Positions 8,169 through 17,510 of a stretch of DNA of 64,000 nt are shown in pieces. Position numbers and translations under genes: made by a program. Below the pieces are notes generated by a model. It saw nothing but the letters and a program-made list of their open reading frames with translations. It had not been told where the DNA came from and searched no databases. Position 1 is the stretch's first letter. Each line of letters begins with the position of its first letter. This DNA comes from Niastella populi (GTDB lineage Bacteria; Bacteroidota; Bacteroidia; Chitinophagales; Chitinophagaceae), in assembly GCF_002078015.1 (NCBI RefSeq), contig NZ_LWBP01000205.1, forward strand, positions 1 through 64,000, given 5' to 3'.

Positions 8169-8607
8169 TGTAATGAGTTTTGACGCAATAGCATTACATA
8201 CAGGCACGGCATTACCGGGAGCAAAATATTGCCCAAAACAAATCCAAAGTATTTACACGCTGCTATGCTCTTATAGAATGCAACGTATAGCAATACCGGA
8301 ACTGCCTGTATTAATTGCTACTACAGGTGCCGTAAAAGAATAAATTATAAAACCCTGGTGGAATAACCCCGATCTGATGTGGTATAAATAAGAGACCGGG
8401 GATTAATTAAAAAAGTCTTTTTGATTGGGATAGAAATTCAGTTTTTTACTGAAGGTTGCGAAATTGAATGTCGCACAGAATTCGCTACCAGCCGGGGATT
8501 GGCCGAAGCTCATTTTTGTAGTATGTACATCTGCGATTGACATATTGCGAATATACCGATTATAATGATCGAAAACCCGAATGAAACACCCGCAAAATGT
8601 TAAAATC
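8169..8607. other. Intergenic region with one possible 46-aa minus-strand ORF
   Basis: About 440 bases lie between the PKD gene's stop and the upstream start. On the minus strand a frame stays open from the PKD stop region to a stop at 8403. The best start is ATG at 8543, giving 46 residues (..KMSFGQSPAGSEFCATFNF..) rich in Phe. It has no recognisable family and could be a small gene, a relic or chance. No strong hairpin or promoter was seen. Confidence 0.3.
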
Positions 8608-11600
8608 TCACCGCACCAGCATTACCGTACCTTTTACAACTACCGCTTTGCCTTCATTACAGGTTACTTCGGCGATATATACATATGCACCGGGTTCTGC
8701 CATGCGGCCATTGATGGCGCCATCCCAGCCGAAATTGCGGTCGTTGGGCGAAAAGTGCTGCCGGTTGAATACAACCTGTCCCCAGCGGTTGAAGATGCGG
8801 AAACTTTTTACACGCTGTATACCGTACCCTTTTATGGTGAACACATCGTTCTTTCCATCACCGTTTGGGGTAAACGCATTGGGCACATATACCGCCCCTT
8901 TGCCACAGGCCACCGTAATGCGCACTTGATCTTCCGACGCACAACCATATTGCGTGGTAACGCGAAGATGGTATACGATATCATTATCTGCCACAAACAC
9001 GGATGTTGTACAATCGGTACAGTTAAGCCCGCCGGCAGGCCACCAGTTATACTTTACCACATCGGTGCTTACAGTGGGTGATAACGTAATCACCTGTCCG
9101 GCCTCCGTTGTACGGTCAGGACCAAGGTCAACCACCGGCAGGTCGGCCACGGTTACCAATACAAAACCGGTATCGTTGGGGCAGGTATTCAGGCTATACC
9201 CCACCACCTGGTACCGGGTAGTTATATCGGGCGAAGCTTTTGTTGAAGCGTTGTGCGGATTGTTCAACCCGGTTACCGGCGTCCATTCCCAACGACTGGT
9301 ATTGCCGCCGGCAGTCAACCGCGTTTCATCACCGCGGCAGATGAGCACATCATTGCTTTGCTGCAACTGCACTTTTTCATCGGCCACAATGCGTACACTG
9401 TCTTTTTGCACGCAGCCAAACCCATTTGTTACGGTTACATAATATTTCGTTGTCTGCACGGCGGTAGCTACAGGCGTGGCGGTAGCGGCATGCTGTAAAT
9501 TGTTTGCCGGCTGCCAGTTGTATAACACGCCATCATGCGCCTGCAACGGTACCCTACTGCCGGTACAAACCGTTGTGTCTTTTGGTGAGGCGCCGGGCAC
9601 GGGCAGGGCATGAATAACGATGGCCGTATCGTCGCTTACCTCGCAGCCGTTTGTTGTTCGCACCGTAAGATCGAGGGTATACAAACCGGCACTGGCAAAA
9701 TAATGACTGGCGGCATCTGTGTTACTTATTGTACTGCCATCCAGTTGCCAGGTATATTGGGCGACCGGGTCTTCTGAATTTCCGGTTGAAAGGAAATGGA
9801 TCGACTGCTGCGCACATTTTTCCACCTCACCATTGATCTGAATAACCGGTTTGGTAAAGATCTTTACCGTATTGGTACGAAGCGTATCGGCACAGCCATA
9901 ATAACTTTTCACAATAAGCGCAACATCGTATTTACCCGGAGTGTTGTAAGTATACAAAGGATTTTCCTGTGCAGATCCCTGCCCGTCGCCGAATTGCCAC
10001 TCATATGTTGCCGGTCCGAATGCGGTGGCCGACTGGTTGGTGAATTGTACCCCAGGGTCATTGTAACAACGTACAGGCCGGTCGATCTGGAAAGCTGCAT
10101 AGGCCGAATCTACAATAATGGTATCCACCGCTTTCAAGGTGAACGCACAACCTTCGGGGCTCGTTAATACAATATTGGGCAAAAATTTACCGGCAAGCGG
10201 GTACAGGTGGTTCACTACAGAATCTGCCGGCGAAGCCTGCACCGGGGTGCCATCGCCATAATCCCAGGCATAGGTGCTGATATTACTGCCGGTGATGCTT
10301 AACGGCAGGGTGTACGGCGCGCAGCCTGTGGCATTGCCGGTATGCAGCTTCCCTATCGGCCCTTTGATGTGAATTATTTTGGTTATGGAATCCACACAAC
10401 CGCTTACCCCGGTAATACGCAGCGTTACCGGGTAATAACCGGGTAACGGGTAAATATGGCGCGACGGATCTTTTTCGGTAGCGCCTGTTCCGCCATCGCC
10501 AAAATCCCATACATAGGTTTTGGCATACAATGAGCTGTCTGCAAACAACACCCCTACCGGTGCGCAATTGCTGGTGTCCCTTACGCTGTAATCGGCCCTG
10601 GGTTTTACCAGTTTGATGTAAGCAGATCTGGTAACACTGTCCATACAACCGTTTTCATCCTTCACCACCAGCTTTATATCGTACATCCCGGTTGATGTAT
10701 ACGTGCGTGAGCCATTATAGGTGGTAGCCGTGGTGCCATCGCCAAAATTCCACAGGTAGGTGGCATTGTAGGCAGCGGAGCTGTTATAAACAAACACGCT
10801 GGTGCTGCCGCACTTCAACGTATCGTTGCTGTAAAAAGCTGCTTTGGGGCGATAGGCTTTTACATAACTGGCATAGGTGGCCTGCGCGGTACAACCGATG
10901 GCGTCCTTGATCGTAAGCGACACGGTGTAGAAACGCACATAACTGCTGTTGGTATAGGTATGTGCAAGGGCCGTATCCATTGTAGTGGTATACACCGGGC
11001 TGCCATCGCCAAAATTCCAGCTCCATTCCACAATGGGCGTACTGCCGTTCTGTTTGCTGGTATCGGTGAAATGAACGATCAGGGCGGGGTCGCAGGTGGT
11101 AAGCGGTGAACCCATAAAACCGGCGGCCGGGCCTTTTACCGTTATGGGCACCGCATATTGAAATGAATCGAGGCAACCCAGCCTGTCTTCGATGATCAGC
11201 TTCACATAAAACACACCGGTATCGGTATACTGGTGCGTAGTATTGCCATTGAGGTACAAACCATTGTTCAGGTAATAATTCCTGTTATTGATGGTATAAC
11301 GGGGCGTGCCATCGCCAAAGTCCCAGGTGTACCTGTTGATAAGCGATGAATCGATGCCAATGGTGCGAAAGTTCACTGTTTTGTTGTTGCAGATATCGGT
11401 AACATCGGGTGCGAAATTCGCATGTTCATCGATGATGATCACCCTAACGCGGCCGGTGGTTACGGCATTGGTGACCGTGTCGCGGCGGGTGACTTCCACC
11501 ACGTACCGGGTAGCCGTAGTGGGAAAGGTATGCGTAACAGGATCGAGGGGCGGCGTGGTATGCAGCGGCGAGCCGTCGCCAAAATCCCAGCTAAGCGGCA

Positions 11601-13329
11601 CCGTATTGCTCACCGTATCGGTGAACGTGATGGAATATTTATCGCTGCAGGTTTTACCGATGGTAAAGCCGCCACCTCCGCCGCCGCCCCCACCGCCGCC
11701 GGAACCGTCATCGTCGCACAGATCGGCCACCGTAACAGGTTTCGCTGTTGAAGTAACCGTGCAGCCCTGCGCGGTGACAATGCGCAGGGTAATATTATAC
11801 GTATTGGCTGCGCTGTAGGTATGTGCGGCATTGTCAACCGTAGTGGCAATGGTATAGCCATCGCCAAAATCCCATTCATACCTTACTATGGGATCAATTA
11901 AATTGGTTACCCGGGCGGTGGCCCGTACCGGCAGCGGTTTACAGCCTTCGCGCGGCGTGTAGGTAAAATCAACCTGCGGCTGCTGTATACGCACCGCATT
12001 CGGTGTTTGCAGAAAAGCAGTGCAACCGGTAATGGTATCGGTGATCGTAAGCGTTACGGTATAATTGCCAAAACCGGTATAGGTATGCGAAGGGCTGGCT
12101 GCAGCATCGTGAATGCCATCGCCAAAATTCCAGTCGTACCGCAAATGAGTGGCCGCACTGCTCAAATTCGTAAACTGAACGGTAAACGGTACACTGCAGC
12201 CCGCTGTTCTATCAACAGAAAAACCGGCCGTTAACCGGGGCCGCACATGAATGCGGTGGTGCGCGGTGTCGTTACAACCTGCGGCGTTGAAGGCCACCAT
12301 TACCACATCCCAATCGCCGGGCGTGGTGAATGTATGGGATACGTTCTGGCCAAACTGCGTTTGATTGTTATCGGGAAAAAGCCATTTTACCGTACTGGCA
12401 AATGCTGCAGGCGCAACATGTCCATTCAGCACGGTAGCTGCGCCGGCACATACGGTATCCGGTGCGGCGATGCCCACAGTTGGTTTACCGGCCAGCACCA
12501 CATTATTACGGGTGAAAGTGCTGGTACAATTGGCGCCATTCGTGGCGGTGAGCGTAACCGTATAGGCGCCCGTGCCGGTATATTCATGGGTAGGGTTCGG
12601 GTCGGTTGAAGTTTGCCCATCGCCAAAATCCCAGAGGTAAGTAATTGCCCCGCCGCCGGAACTGGTATTGTTAAAGCCGGCGGTGAACGGCGTTTCGCAG
12701 CTGGAACTGACCGGCACGGTAAAAGAAGCGTTTACTTTCGAATATACTTCAATGTATTGTGATCTTATGGCAGCATCGCTGTTACAGCCCCAGTTATTGG
12801 TTACGATCAGCGATACATTGTAATGGCCGTTGTTATTATAGGTGAAAGCGGGATGGGGATCGGTGCTGCCGCCGGCGCCAAAGTCCCACAGGTAATTGGT
12901 GATGGTACCGGTGGCGGTAGTGGCCTGGTTGGTAAAGTGTACCGGGTGTGGTGCACAACCGGCAAGGTCATCGCCGGTGAATGCGGCTACCGGTTTTGGA
13001 TGCACGGTCACCACATCCTGTTTCATTCTTACCTCCCCGGTTGAAAAAGTAACCGTGAGCGTAACGGTAAACGTACCTGCCGTTAAATAGTTGGTGCCAA
13101 CGACGGCCGCGCCATTGTTGATGACGGTGCCGTTGCCGAGGTTCCAGTCGCGCCGGATAACCGTACCGCCGGTTGACTGATCGGTGAAGTTTACCCCGCC
13201 GAGCGGGATACAGCCTTCTCTTTTGTTGATGGAAAAATCGGCCGTTTGCGCCATGGAGGTAAACGCAGCCATGCAGCACAAACCAAACAATAACCCAAAC
13301 AGGTAGAAACGTTTCACAGAAGTACGCAT
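8608..13329 (-). CDS. Giant secreted PKD-repeat protein with gliding-motility (CHU_C) C-terminus
   Basis: 1573 residues; signal peptide at 1-27 (SMA/QTADF). About fourteen PKD-type Ig repeats follow, most with a W(D/N)FGDG core (for example YLWDFGDGQTS, YDWNFGDGIHD, YEWDFGDGYTI, YTWDFGDGTPR, WSWNFGDGSPV), then three related Ig-like repeats with YNW/WEW cores. The C-terminal about 90 residues (VPNAFTPNGDGKNDVF, FNRWGQVVF, GWDGAINGRMAEPGAYVY) are the CHU_C/type B sorting domain used by the type IX secretion system. An 11-Gly run interrupts the array near residue 545. Probably a surface-anchored or released adhesive/fibrous protein. No enzymatic domain is seen. Confidence 0.9.
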   Translation of the reverse strand: MRTSVKRFYLFGLLFGLCCMAAFTSMAQTADFSINKREGCIPLGGVNFTDQSTGGTVIRRDWNLGNGTVINNGAAVVGTNYLTAGTFTVTLTVTFSTGEVRMKQDVVTVHPKPVAAFTGDDLAGCAPHPVHFTNQATTATGTITNYLWDFGAGGSTDPHPAFTYNNNGHYNVSLIVTNNWGCNSDAAIRSQYIEVYSKVNASFTVPVSSSCETPFTAGFNNTSSGGGAITYLWDFGDGQTSTDPNPTHEYTGTGAYTVTLTATNGANCTSTFTRNNVVLAGKPTVGIAAPDTVCAGAATVLNGHVAPAAFASTVKWLFPDNNQTQFGQNVSHTFTTPGDWDVVMVAFNAAGCNDTAHHRIHVRPRLTAGFSVDRTAGCSVPFTVQFTNLSSAATHLRYDWNFGDGIHDAAASPSHTYTGFGNYTVTLTITDTITGCTAFLQTPNAVRIQQPQVDFTYTPREGCKPLPVRATARVTNLIDPIVRYEWDFGDGYTIATTVDNAAHTYSAANTYNITLRIVTAQGCTVTSTAKPVTVADLCDDDGSGGGGGGGGGGGFTIGKTCSDKYSITFTDTVSNTVPLSWDFGDGSPLHTTPPLDPVTHTFPTTATRYVVEVTRRDTVTNAVTTGRVRVIIIDEHANFAPDVTDICNNKTVNFRTIGIDSSLINRYTWDFGDGTPRYTINNRNYYLNNGLYLNGNTTHQYTDTGVFYVKLIIEDRLGCLDSFQYAVPITVKGPAAGFMGSPLTTCDPALIVHFTDTSKQNGSTPIVEWSWNFGDGSPVYTTTMDTALAHTYTNSSYVRFYTVSLTIKDAIGCTAQATYASYVKAYRPKAAFYSNDTLKCGSTSVFVYNSSAAYNATYLWNFGDGTTATTYNGSRTYTSTGMYDIKLVVKDENGCMDSVTRSAYIKLVKPRADYSVRDTSNCAPVGVLFADSSLYAKTYVWDFGDGGTGATEKDPSRHIYPLPGYYPVTLRITGVSGCVDSITKIIHIKGPIGKLHTGNATGCAPYTLPLSITGSNISTYAWDYGDGTPVQASPADSVVNHLYPLAGKFLPNIVLTSPEGCAFTLKAVDTIIVDSAYAAFQIDRPVRCYNDPGVQFTNQSATAFGPATYEWQFGDGQGSAQENPLYTYNTPGKYDVALIVKSYYGCADTLRTNTVKIFTKPVIQINGEVEKCAQQSIHFLSTGNSEDPVAQYTWQLDGSTISNTDAASHYFASAGLYTLDLTVRTTNGCEVSDDTAIVIHALPVPGASPKDTTVCTGSRVPLQAHDGVLYNWQPANNLQHAATATPVATAVQTTKYYVTVTNGFGCVQKDSVRIVADEKVQLQQSNDVLICRGDETRLTAGGNTSRWEWTPVTGLNNPHNASTKASPDITTRYQVVGYSLNTCPNDTGFVLVTVADLPVVDLGPDRTTEAGQVITLSPTVSTDVVKYNWWPAGGLNCTDCTTSVFVADNDIVYHLRVTTQYGCASEDQVRITVACGKGAVYVPNAFTPNGDGKNDVFTIKGYGIQRVKSFRIFNRWGQVVFNRQHFSPNDRNFGWDGAINGRMAEPGAYVYIAEVTCNEGKAVVVKGTVMLVR
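11668..11700. repeat. Eleven-codon polyglycine tract inside the PKD gene
   Basis: The + strand shows 11 consecutive triplets of form NCC, read on the minus strand as Gly codons. The codons are mixed (ggc, ggt, ggg, gga), so this is a flexible protein linker more than a pure microsatellite. It follows a DDDGSG hinge and splits the PKD array in two. Confidence 0.8.
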
Positions 13330-13664
13330 AATTTGAAAACAGTTACCGGTAACCGGTTTCCCGTTGCCGGGCTAACAATTCGATCACACTGAAAATTGGC
13401 AGGATACTGTATTTTAAAATGGCAGGCGCAGGTTTCCAGGATTCAGCCCGGTGTGGGGTAGTATTTTAAAAAGCAGGTTTATTTCGGACAGGATGCCGGA
13501 TCAATGAATGCGGGCAAAAGTAGTAAAAGGTTTCGTATGCATGACAGCTTCCCCGCCCTTTTACCCAGTTAGGCTATTGGGGCGGGGTTTTAAAAGAAAA
13601 GCGTTCCGGCCGGGCCGGAACGCTTTTTCAGAACACTTATATGATCATTGATTAATCTGCGTAA
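13330..13664. other. Intergenic region upstream of the PKD gene
   Basis: No gene is seen in about 335 bases. It holds the terminator of the next minus-strand gene (13597-13629), a second G+C-rich inverted repeat (ccccgcc 13551-13557 with ggcgggg 13581-13587), and a minus-strand TACTTTTG box (13522-13515) matching the -7 consensus about 190 bases upstream of the PKD start, which may be its promoter. Confidence 0.45.
13597..13629 (-). terminator. Rho-independent terminator of the 13665-14072 gene
   Basis: Perfect 11-bp stem gcgttccggcc/ggccggaacgc (13601-13611 and 13613-13623) with A-tract before and T-tract after, so it can act on both strands. It lies 36 bases beyond the stop of the minus-strand gene at 13665. 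Confidence 0.85.
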
Positions 13665-14072
13665 TTATTTAACCTTATTCACCAGTGTTTCTTCAACATA
13701 GCTATGGCTTCTGTTGATCGAATACACTTCTGTGGTGTTGCCTTTTTTTGATTTTACCGTTACGTTCAGGGCTGTATCACTGAATTCTTCAGATTTCAAC
13801 ATGAATTTTTTGGTTAAACCGGCGCCTTTGAACTTATCGCTATATAGTACATTACCATATTCATCGCGGAAAACTACGGTATACTCGTCTTCCTCTTTAT
13901 TGGCCAGGTTCAGTTCGAACACCGGTTGGTTTTCCAGGTTGCCTATGAACTTCAATTCAGTTTTGGGATCGCCTTTGTCGCCGTCGTTAGCCATTGAAGG
14001 AGTAGTAAATGCCAAAGTAAAAGCCAGCGCTGCGATAGCTAATTTTCCAAAATTTCCTGAATCTGTTTTCAT
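13665..14072 (-). CDS. Small secreted protein of unknown function
   Basis: 135 residues with a signal peptide at about 1-28 (PSMA/NDGD). The mature part is highly charged and beta-rich: FELNLANKEEDEYTVVFRDEYGNVLYSDKFKG reads like an Ig-like/beta-sandwich strand series, a pattern common in small periplasmic proteins of Chitinophagaceae. No catalytic motif. It has its own promoter (TATGTTTG at 14117-14110) and terminator (13597-13629), so it is a monocistronic unit. Confidence 0.7.
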   Translation of the reverse strand: MKTDSGNFGKLAIAALAFTLAFTTPSMANDGDKGDPKTELKFIGNLENQPVFELNLANKEEDEYTVVFRDEYGNVLYSDKFKGAGLTKKFMLKSEEFSDTALNVTVKSKKGNTTEVYSINRSHSYVEETLVNKVK

Positions 14073-14109
14073 AATTGTATGTTTTAAAGTTTGTTTCGTT
14101 TTGATGATG

Positions 14110-14141
14110 CAAACATACAGCGGGTTTGGGGCCGGTGAAAA
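14110..14141 (-). promoter_or_regulatory. Bacteroidota promoter TTTT-N20-TATGTTTG
   Basis: On the minus strand, TATGTTTG (14117-14110) is an exact TAnnTTTG box preceded 20 bases earlier by TTTT (14141-14138). It lies about 38 bases upstream of the ATG at 14072. Confidence 0.55.
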
Positions 14142-14186
14142 TCAACTCAAAGCCGTTTTTAGCATGCTAAACCCCAGTATAAAATG

Positions 14187-14215
14187 TTAAAACCCGCCAT
14201 GACAGCGGGTTTTAA
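14187..14215 (-). terminator. Terminator hairpin downstream of the WGxxGxxG protein
   Basis: Perfect 11-bp stem ttaaaacccgc/gcgggttttaa with a 7-base loop (catgaca). It is A/T-flanked on both sides and lies about 145 bases downstream of the minus-strand gene ending at 14360. Confidence 0.65.
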
Positions 14216-14359
14216 TAAAAATACATCATGATGCCCAGGGCCTCAAAATGGCTATAAATGTTATTTTAACATGTACCCGATTTTCAGGATGTGGCGGCAA
14301 AAGAAAGGGGAATGGCGAAAAACATCACCGGTAAGAACTTCCCCGTTCTTTCCATCGTT

Positions 14360-14593
14360 CTACGGATTTCTGGTTACTACCCGGGTCCTGTCATCATCCC
14401 TTTTCCGCAAGCCAAGCAATCCAAGTAATCCAAGCAAACCCGCAAGTCCCCATTTCCCTATATTGTCATCGTCATCATGATGCATGGTTTGGGTAGTACC
14501 TCTGTTTGTGTCATCTTGCGCCAGTAGCGGCGTAGCCATCGTCAGGCTACAGCATAAAATTGCCGCAACGAAGGTTTTTGTGAACTTTTTCAT
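14360..14593 (-). CDS. Short exported protein with WGxxGxxG-type C-terminal segment
   Basis: 77 residues from the ATG at 14593 (MKKFTKTF...), chosen because it starts a clean signal peptide (1-22, LLA/QDD). After a short Asp/His-rich spacer (MHHDDDDN) comes WGLAGLLGLLGLLGLRKR, a hydrophobic glycine-spaced helix followed by basic residues, and a charged tail. The pattern matches WGxxGxxG-CTERM-like proteins, which resemble sorting or membrane-anchoring tails, though here little protein precedes the tail. Function unknown. A longer start at 14623 is possible but breaks the signal peptide shape. Confidence 0.7.
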   Translation of the reverse strand: MKKFTKTFVAAILCCSLTMATPLLAQDDTNRGTTQTMHHDDDDNIGKWGLAGLLGLLGLLGLRKRDDDRTRVVTRNP

Positions 14594-14739
14594 TTTATAT
14601 TTTTTTGTGATCAATTGTTCCATCCTTCATCATGCGGTACAGGATGCGATCACCGGGAACGGTGCCTTGAACAGATGTATTGGTGAAACTGTAAAATCAC
14701 GGGGAACAGCATTGAAAGGAGTATTTCTGAAAATGGAAG

Positions 14740-14747
14740 TATATTTG
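14740..14747 (+). promoter_or_regulatory. Bacteroidota -7 element (TATATTTG) for the CheB-CheR gene
   Basis: TATATTTG is an exact TAnnTTTG box 76 bases upstream of the ATG at 14823. The nearest TTG (14712-14714) is 25 bases upstream, slightly long for a -33 element. The box supports a start at 14823 instead of the farther upstream open frame. Confidence 0.45.
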
Positions 14748-14822
14748 AGTGGCCGCCTTTGCAGGCACGGAGCAAGGTTGTTTAATCACTTAAATAAACG
14801 TGCCAACTTAATTAACTCGTGC

Positions 14823-17426
14823 ATGTCTGAATTACAGAATAAAGATAAAAACAAGGAACGTTCTGATAATCTTTTCCCGGTGGTTGGCGTGGGCGCCTCG
14901 GCCGGGGGGCTCGATGCTTTTAAGAGACTCATCAGGGCCATTCCTGAAAATTCCGGAGTGGCGTACATTTTGGTTCAACACCTTGAGCCTTCGCATGATA
15001 GTATGTTGGTGGAGATATTACAAAAGATCACACCGATACCTATACAGGAGATCACCAATAATGTAAGGGTTGAACCCAACAGGGTGTATGTGATTCCCTC
15101 AAATAAATTGCTGACAGCAAACGATGGCCGGCTTGAATTAAGTCCCCGGGCTCCCAAAGGCGAGAAGAATATGCCTGTCGATGTGTTTTTCACGTCCCTG
15201 TCAGAAGTTCACCAGAGTCAGGCGATCGGCGTTGTTTTAACCGGAACCGGAAGTGATGGTACGCAGGGATTGAAAGCGATAAAGGAGCTTGGAGGCTTTA
15301 CATTCGCCCAGGAACCACAATCTGCTGAATATCCGGGAATGCCCCAGAGCGCTATCGATGCGGAAATAGTGGATTTTATTCTTACGCCCGAAGAGATCCC
15401 ATTACAACTGGCCCGGATATCGCAGCTCTTCAGAAGTGGGTTGGAGGTGGAAAAAGAGGAAGGAAAACAGGCCGGAGAAGAGGCTTTCCGTCAAATAATT
15501 GCGGTATTACGGGTACGCAAAGGAAATGATTTTACCTATTATAAACAGACTACCATTCGCAGGCGCATCCTGCGCAGGATGGGCCTGAATAAGATTGAAC
15601 ATATTTCTGATTACCTCACCTTTTTCAGGGATAATGTTGCTGAACAGGACCTCCTGTATCAGGATCTGCTGATCCCGGTAACGGGTTTTTTCCGCGATCC
15701 CAAAGTTTTTACAGCACTATACGAATCAGTGTTTCCGGATATCTTAAAGGATAGAGATGATGCCAGTGCGTTGCGCATCTGGATCGCCGGTTGTTCAACG
15801 GGAGAAGAGGCCTATTCAATGGCCATACACCTGAGTGAATATTTAGATGAAAAGATAGCGAACCACAGGATCCAGATCTTTGCAACGGATATTTCTGAAA
15901 GATCAATTGCAAAGGCCCGAATGGGCATCTACACTAAAAAAGAGATGGGTGGTTTAGGCGCTCACCACCTGGAAAAATATTTTTCTAAAGTCAGTGGCGG
16001 GTTTCAGATCAGTAAGGCCATCAGGGATATGTGTGTATTTGCCTGTCACAATTTTTTGAAAGATCCGCCATTTGCCAAAATGAGCCTGATCAGTTGCCGC
16101 AACGTACTGATCTATATGGAAACATTTCTACAAAAAAGGGCGCTGACCACTTTTCATTATGCATTGAATGAGCATGGTTATTTGTTACTGGGCAATTCGG
16201 AGACTACTGCCCCGGCAGCAGAGCTCTTTGCAACCTATGGCAGAACTGAAAAAATATATACAAGGAAAAGCATACCGGGAAAGTTCTTATATCCTGCTAC
16301 CGGTAAAACGGATATTATACCGAAAGGCAACAGGAACACCGTTAAAAAGGAACCGGGACGCGACGACTTTCAACGGAATGCAGATGAGGTGATCCTCGCA
16401 AAGTTTTCACCTGCGGGGGTAGTGGTAAATGAAGAAATGGACATTGTGCAGTTCAGGGGCGCAACCGGCATCTGGTTGGAACCGTCACCGGGAAAAGCGA
16501 GTCTGAACGTGCTGAAAATGGTTAAACAGGGACTGGCCTTTGAATTACGGAATGCCCTGCATAAAGCAAAAACCGATAATAAACCGGTGGTAATAAAGGG
16601 CATTTCTCTGGTGTCTTCAGATAAGCAACAACTGGTTTCCATTGAAGTTATTCCGTTGTTAAATACGATTGAACGCTATTATCTTGTTCTCTTTGATGAT
16701 ACAATGACTAAAAAGTCGGGCGAAAACCTGGAAGGGTTAAGCGGGGAAGCGTTGAGTAAAGAATTGGCGGAAAGCGAACGGAACCGTCAATTGGAAAGGG
16801 AGCTTGCCCGGTTGCGGGAGGATATAAGGAGCATCACCGAAGATCAGGAAGCGGTTAATGAGGAACTGCAAAGCGCAAACGAGGAATTGTTGTCGGGCAG
16901 TGAAGAGTTACAAAGCCTGAATGAGGAACTGGAAACCTCGAAGGAGGAGATCCAAAGCACAAATGAAGAGCTGACTACCCTGAACCAGGAATTGTTAGAC
17001 CGGAATGATCAATTGAATATTGCCCGTTTGTACGCCGAATCGATAATAGCTACGATCCGCGAGCCAATTATAGTGCTGGATAAGGATATGAAAGTGAGAA
17101 CGGCGAACCAATCCTATTATAATAAGTTCAAAACGTTGGAAGAACAAACGGAAGGGAAATCTTTTTATGAGCTTGGCAACGGAATATGGAATATTCCTGC
17201 GCTTCGGTCGGCCCTGGAAAACAGTTTGTTGACAGATGGCCGTATTGCAGATGTAGAAGTTAAACAAAAACTGGAAGATGCCGGTGAAAGGATCCTGTTG
17301 TTAAATGCCTGCCGGATCGCCCAAAAAGACAATGCCGAATTATTGATATTACTGGCTTTTGAGGATATAACAGATACCAGGAACCGGGAAAATGACCTGA
17401 TCAATTTCCCGCGGGAAAAAGAATAA
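14823..17426 (+). CDS. CheB-CheR fusion with PAS-like and coiled-coil regions, no kinase domain
   Basis: 867 residues. An N-terminal CheB methylesterase domain (about 18-200) has the triad Ser26 in GASAGG, His53 in VQHLEP and Asp145 in GTGSDGT. A CheR methyltransferase (about 210-485) has PVTGFFRDPKVF, the SAM-binding AGCSTGEEAYSMAI, and SCRNVLIYM. A PAS-like region, a long coiled coil built from NEEL-type heptads (about 655-725) and a C-terminal PAS domain follow. Many homologues continue into HisKA/HATPase domains; this one stops after the PAS domain. CheB lacks its receiver. A convergent single-domain response regulator lies 84 bases downstream and may be a partner. Confidence 0.9.
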   Translation: MSELQNKDKNKERSDNLFPVVGVGASAGGLDAFKRLIRAIPENSGVAYILVQHLEPSHDSMLVEILQKITPIPIQEITNNVRVEPNRVYVIPSNKLLTANDGRLELSPRAPKGEKNMPVDVFFTSLSEVHQSQAIGVVLTGTGSDGTQGLKAIKELGGFTFAQEPQSAEYPGMPQSAIDAEIVDFILTPEEIPLQLARISQLFRSGLEVEKEEGKQAGEEAFRQIIAVLRVRKGNDFTYYKQTTIRRRILRRMGLNKIEHISDYLTFFRDNVAEQDLLYQDLLIPVTGFFRDPKVFTALYESVFPDILKDRDDASALRIWIAGCSTGEEAYSMAIHLSEYLDEKIANHRIQIFATDISERSIAKARMGIYTKKEMGGLGAHHLEKYFSKVSGGFQISKAIRDMCVFACHNFLKDPPFAKMSLISCRNVLIYMETFLQKRALTTFHYALNEHGYLLLGNSETTAPAAELFATYGRTEKIYTRKSIPGKFLYPATGKTDIIPKGNRNTVKKEPGRDDFQRNADEVILAKFSPAGVVVNEEMDIVQFRGATGIWLEPSPGKASLNVLKMVKQGLAFELRNALHKAKTDNKPVVIKGISLVSSDKQQLVSIEVIPLLNTIERYYLVLFDDTMTKKSGENLEGLSGEALSKELAESERNRQLERELARLREDIRSITEDQEAVNEELQSANEELLSGSEELQSLNEELETSKEEIQSTNEELTTLNQELLDRNDQLNIARLYAESIIATIREPIIVLDKDMKVRTANQSYYNKFKTLEEQTEGKSFYELGNGIWNIPALRSALENSLLTDGRIADVEVKQKLEDAGERILLLNACRIAQKDNAELLILLAFEDITDTRNRENDLINFPREKE

Positions 17427-17510
17427 GAGCTCATTTTCTTAACTACTTTGAAATTACCATGACTAACTGATAAGCGATCTTCTTCCTTCTCATTTCACAA
17501 TGCAGCAAAA

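Noticed and set aside
14484-14822. Upstream extension of the CheB-CheR frame to 14484
   Set aside because: It crosses the divergent small-protein gene, and the TATATTTG box at 14740 lies within it; the conserved CheB domain starts just after 14823.
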